A stretch of 15,068 nt of DNA from Pyramidobacter piscolens (GTDB taxonomy: Bacteria; Synergistota; Synergistia; Synergistales; Dethiosulfovibrionaceae), in contig SFDM01000054.1 in NCBI GenBank assembly GCA_004558205.1, forward strand, positions 1 to 15,068, in the 5' to 3' direction. The translations under genes and the position numbers were made by a program. Positions 14,125 to 15,068 of this stretch are shown here, piece by piece. Every line of letters starts with the position of its first letter. The first letter of the stretch is position 1. The notes beneath the pieces were generated by a model that ran no database searches, was not told where the DNA came from, and saw nothing but the letters and a program-made list of their open reading frames with translations.

Positions 14125-14159
14125 ATGGTAGCATATGGAGTTGGCTCTAAGTCAAGAGG
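14125..14159 (-). promoter_or_regulatory. MerR-type promoter (19-bp spacer) of the cyclophilin-like/CMD operon
   Basis: TTGACT (14150-14155) and TACCAT (14125-14130) on the minus strand are separated by 19 bp. The element CCTCTTGACTTAGAG, four variable bases, then CTCCAT (14135-14159) is identical, outside the variable four, to the one upstream of the ECF-DUF1893 gene. The poor -10 and long spacer fit dependence on a MerR-family activator. The start site near 14118 gives a leader of about 70 nt. Confidence 0.7.
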
Positions 14160-14528
14160 GGAATAGGAGGGGCGCTTCTTTAGAAAAAAACTTTTTTCTC
14201 CTAGGCATAATCCTTGTGTATAAGGCTGCCAAGATTGAAAGACGGCGCTGATCGAATCGCAGTAAAACTTTTACAGAAGGCCCTTTTGGGAGCAAGAGGA
14301 ATACAGAGCAAAATCCCCCATAAACGGATAGAGGCAGCTTGCCGGAAGGAGTTCTGGCAGCTGCCTCAATTTGTGTGATGTGTGAAAATAAAAAAGCGTC
14401 TTGAATCTTATTAAAGAATAGAATTTTCTGCGTTAGCGTGTGCGCGATTACATTGGCAGGCGTTTTTTTATCTATGAGGAACGGAGGCGATAAAATCCGC
14501 TAGTTGATGCCAGCTCAGCAAAGGGGAT
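14160..14528. other. Gene-free stretch between the operon promoter and the transposase
   Basis: No gene is seen. It holds an AT-rich tract (GAAAAAAACTTTTTTC at 14183-14198) and a hairpin at 14331-14367 (GAGGCAGC paired with GCTGCCTC, extended by TGCC/GGCA after one bulged T). One end of the insertion sequence should lie toward its right side, but I cannot identify the terminal inverted repeat because the other end is outside the window. Confidence 0.4.
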
Positions 14529-15068
14529 TTAAGCGGCTAAAGCCGAGTTATCTGGTGTGAATGTGAAGGAAAAATACAGATAATCAACGAAAATAGCCTT
14601 AGATGCTCCCCCAAATTTTTGAGACAAAAAGGCTTTCGCCAATTTGTCGATATTCATCACAATTACGGATAGCAAAATGGAGCCCAGCGTTGTTTCGGCA
14701 AGTTTGGTGGTTATGCGTCCCTGTCCAAAGCTCTGTTTGCACAGTCCGAATTTACGCTCAACTTCTATTCTGCCGGCATTGTCCTTGTATTCTTCTTCTC
14801 TGTTCTTATCCTGTTCTGCATCTTTGTGAGGACGTCCCTGTGCTGGCCCCTGCTGCCTTATTCCATGTTCCTTGCAATAACGGAGATTCTCTCGGTTCCT
14901 ATAGATTTTGTCTGCCAGATCTCTTTGTGGATAACTTCCTTCGCGTTGACGGTATCGCTCTATTGCTGTCTTGAGTATGGTGCTTTCATTGTAAGCATCA
15001 AAGGACATGTACTCCACTCGGCACAGGTCTTCTACTACGCTAAGATCCAGCTTCACTCCAAACTCCAC
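14529..15068 (-). mobile_element. IS5-type transposase, C-terminal part (5' end off window)
   Basis: This is the C-terminal 179 codons of a DDE transposase; the N-terminus lies beyond the right edge. Recognisable family segments are LADKIYRNRENLRYCKEHGI, then GPAQGRPHKD, then IEVERKFGLCKQSFGQGRI, where the glutamate in VERKFG is likely the last acidic catalytic residue. TTKLAETTLGSILLSVIVMN follows. The frame is intact to a TAA at 14529, so the element may be active. Base composition is lower in GC than in neighbouring genes, as expected for a recent insertion. It marks the right flank as a site of mobile DNA. The GTG at 15068 is simply the first codon in view and should not be taken as the start. 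Confidence 0.88.

Noticed and set aside
14331..14367. Hairpin as an intrinsic terminator
   Set aside because: The stem is good but no T run follows on either strand and no gene ends beside it.

Overview
The window looks like a chromosomal accessory stretch of a GC-rich, probably anaerobic, diderm bacterium. The mix of a TAXI-type TRAP receptor, an RpiR-controlled hydroxy-acid operon, an ECF S-component joined to a DUF1893 domain, several exported redox-type proteins and an IS5-type transposase resembles Synergistota (for example Pyramidobacter or Synergistes relatives). That placement is inference; no marker gene is present.

Left part (1-3891, minus strand). Four genes lie in one tight operon with 21-45 bp gaps, read in the order RpiR-family regulator, DRE-TIM aldolase of the 4-hydroxy-2-oxovalerate aldolase type, Ldh2-family 2-hydroxyacid dehydrogenase, and TAXI substrate-binding protein, whose C-terminus is cut by the window edge. 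A good sigma70-like promoter and two TTTCA/TGAAA inverted repeats precede the regulator gene. The likely theme is uptake of a small organic acid, oxidation at C2, then aldol cleavage to a pyruvate-type product.

Middle (4122-6818). An ECF transporter S-component fused to a DUF1893 (TM1506-like) domain is read leftward, and a class I/II aminotransferase is read rightward from the other side of a shared intergenic region. A strong hairpin terminator closes the minus-strand unit.

Right-middle (7038-10635). An exported CocE/NonD serine hydrolase ends in a very strong hairpin. About 800 bp without a convincing gene follow, with a repeat also found near 4190-4320 and possible remnants of mobile DNA. 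Then comes a LysR-type regulator.

Right (10734-14155). A metallo-beta-lactamase-fold protein and an exported SagB-type nitroreductase diverge from a shared promoter region carrying a palindrome. The nitroreductase converges on a two-gene operon encoding an exported cyclophilin-like protein and an exported tandem carboxymuconolactone-decarboxylase-like (CMD) protein, with a bidirectional terminator between them. The promoter of that operon and the promoter of the ECF-DUF1893 gene share a nearly identical 25-bp element with 19-bp -35/-10 spacing, as in MerR-family (NmlR/AdhR-like) promoters. This suggests that two distant units in the window belong to one regulon.

Far right (14529-15068). The C-terminal part of an IS5-type transposase is truncated by the window end.
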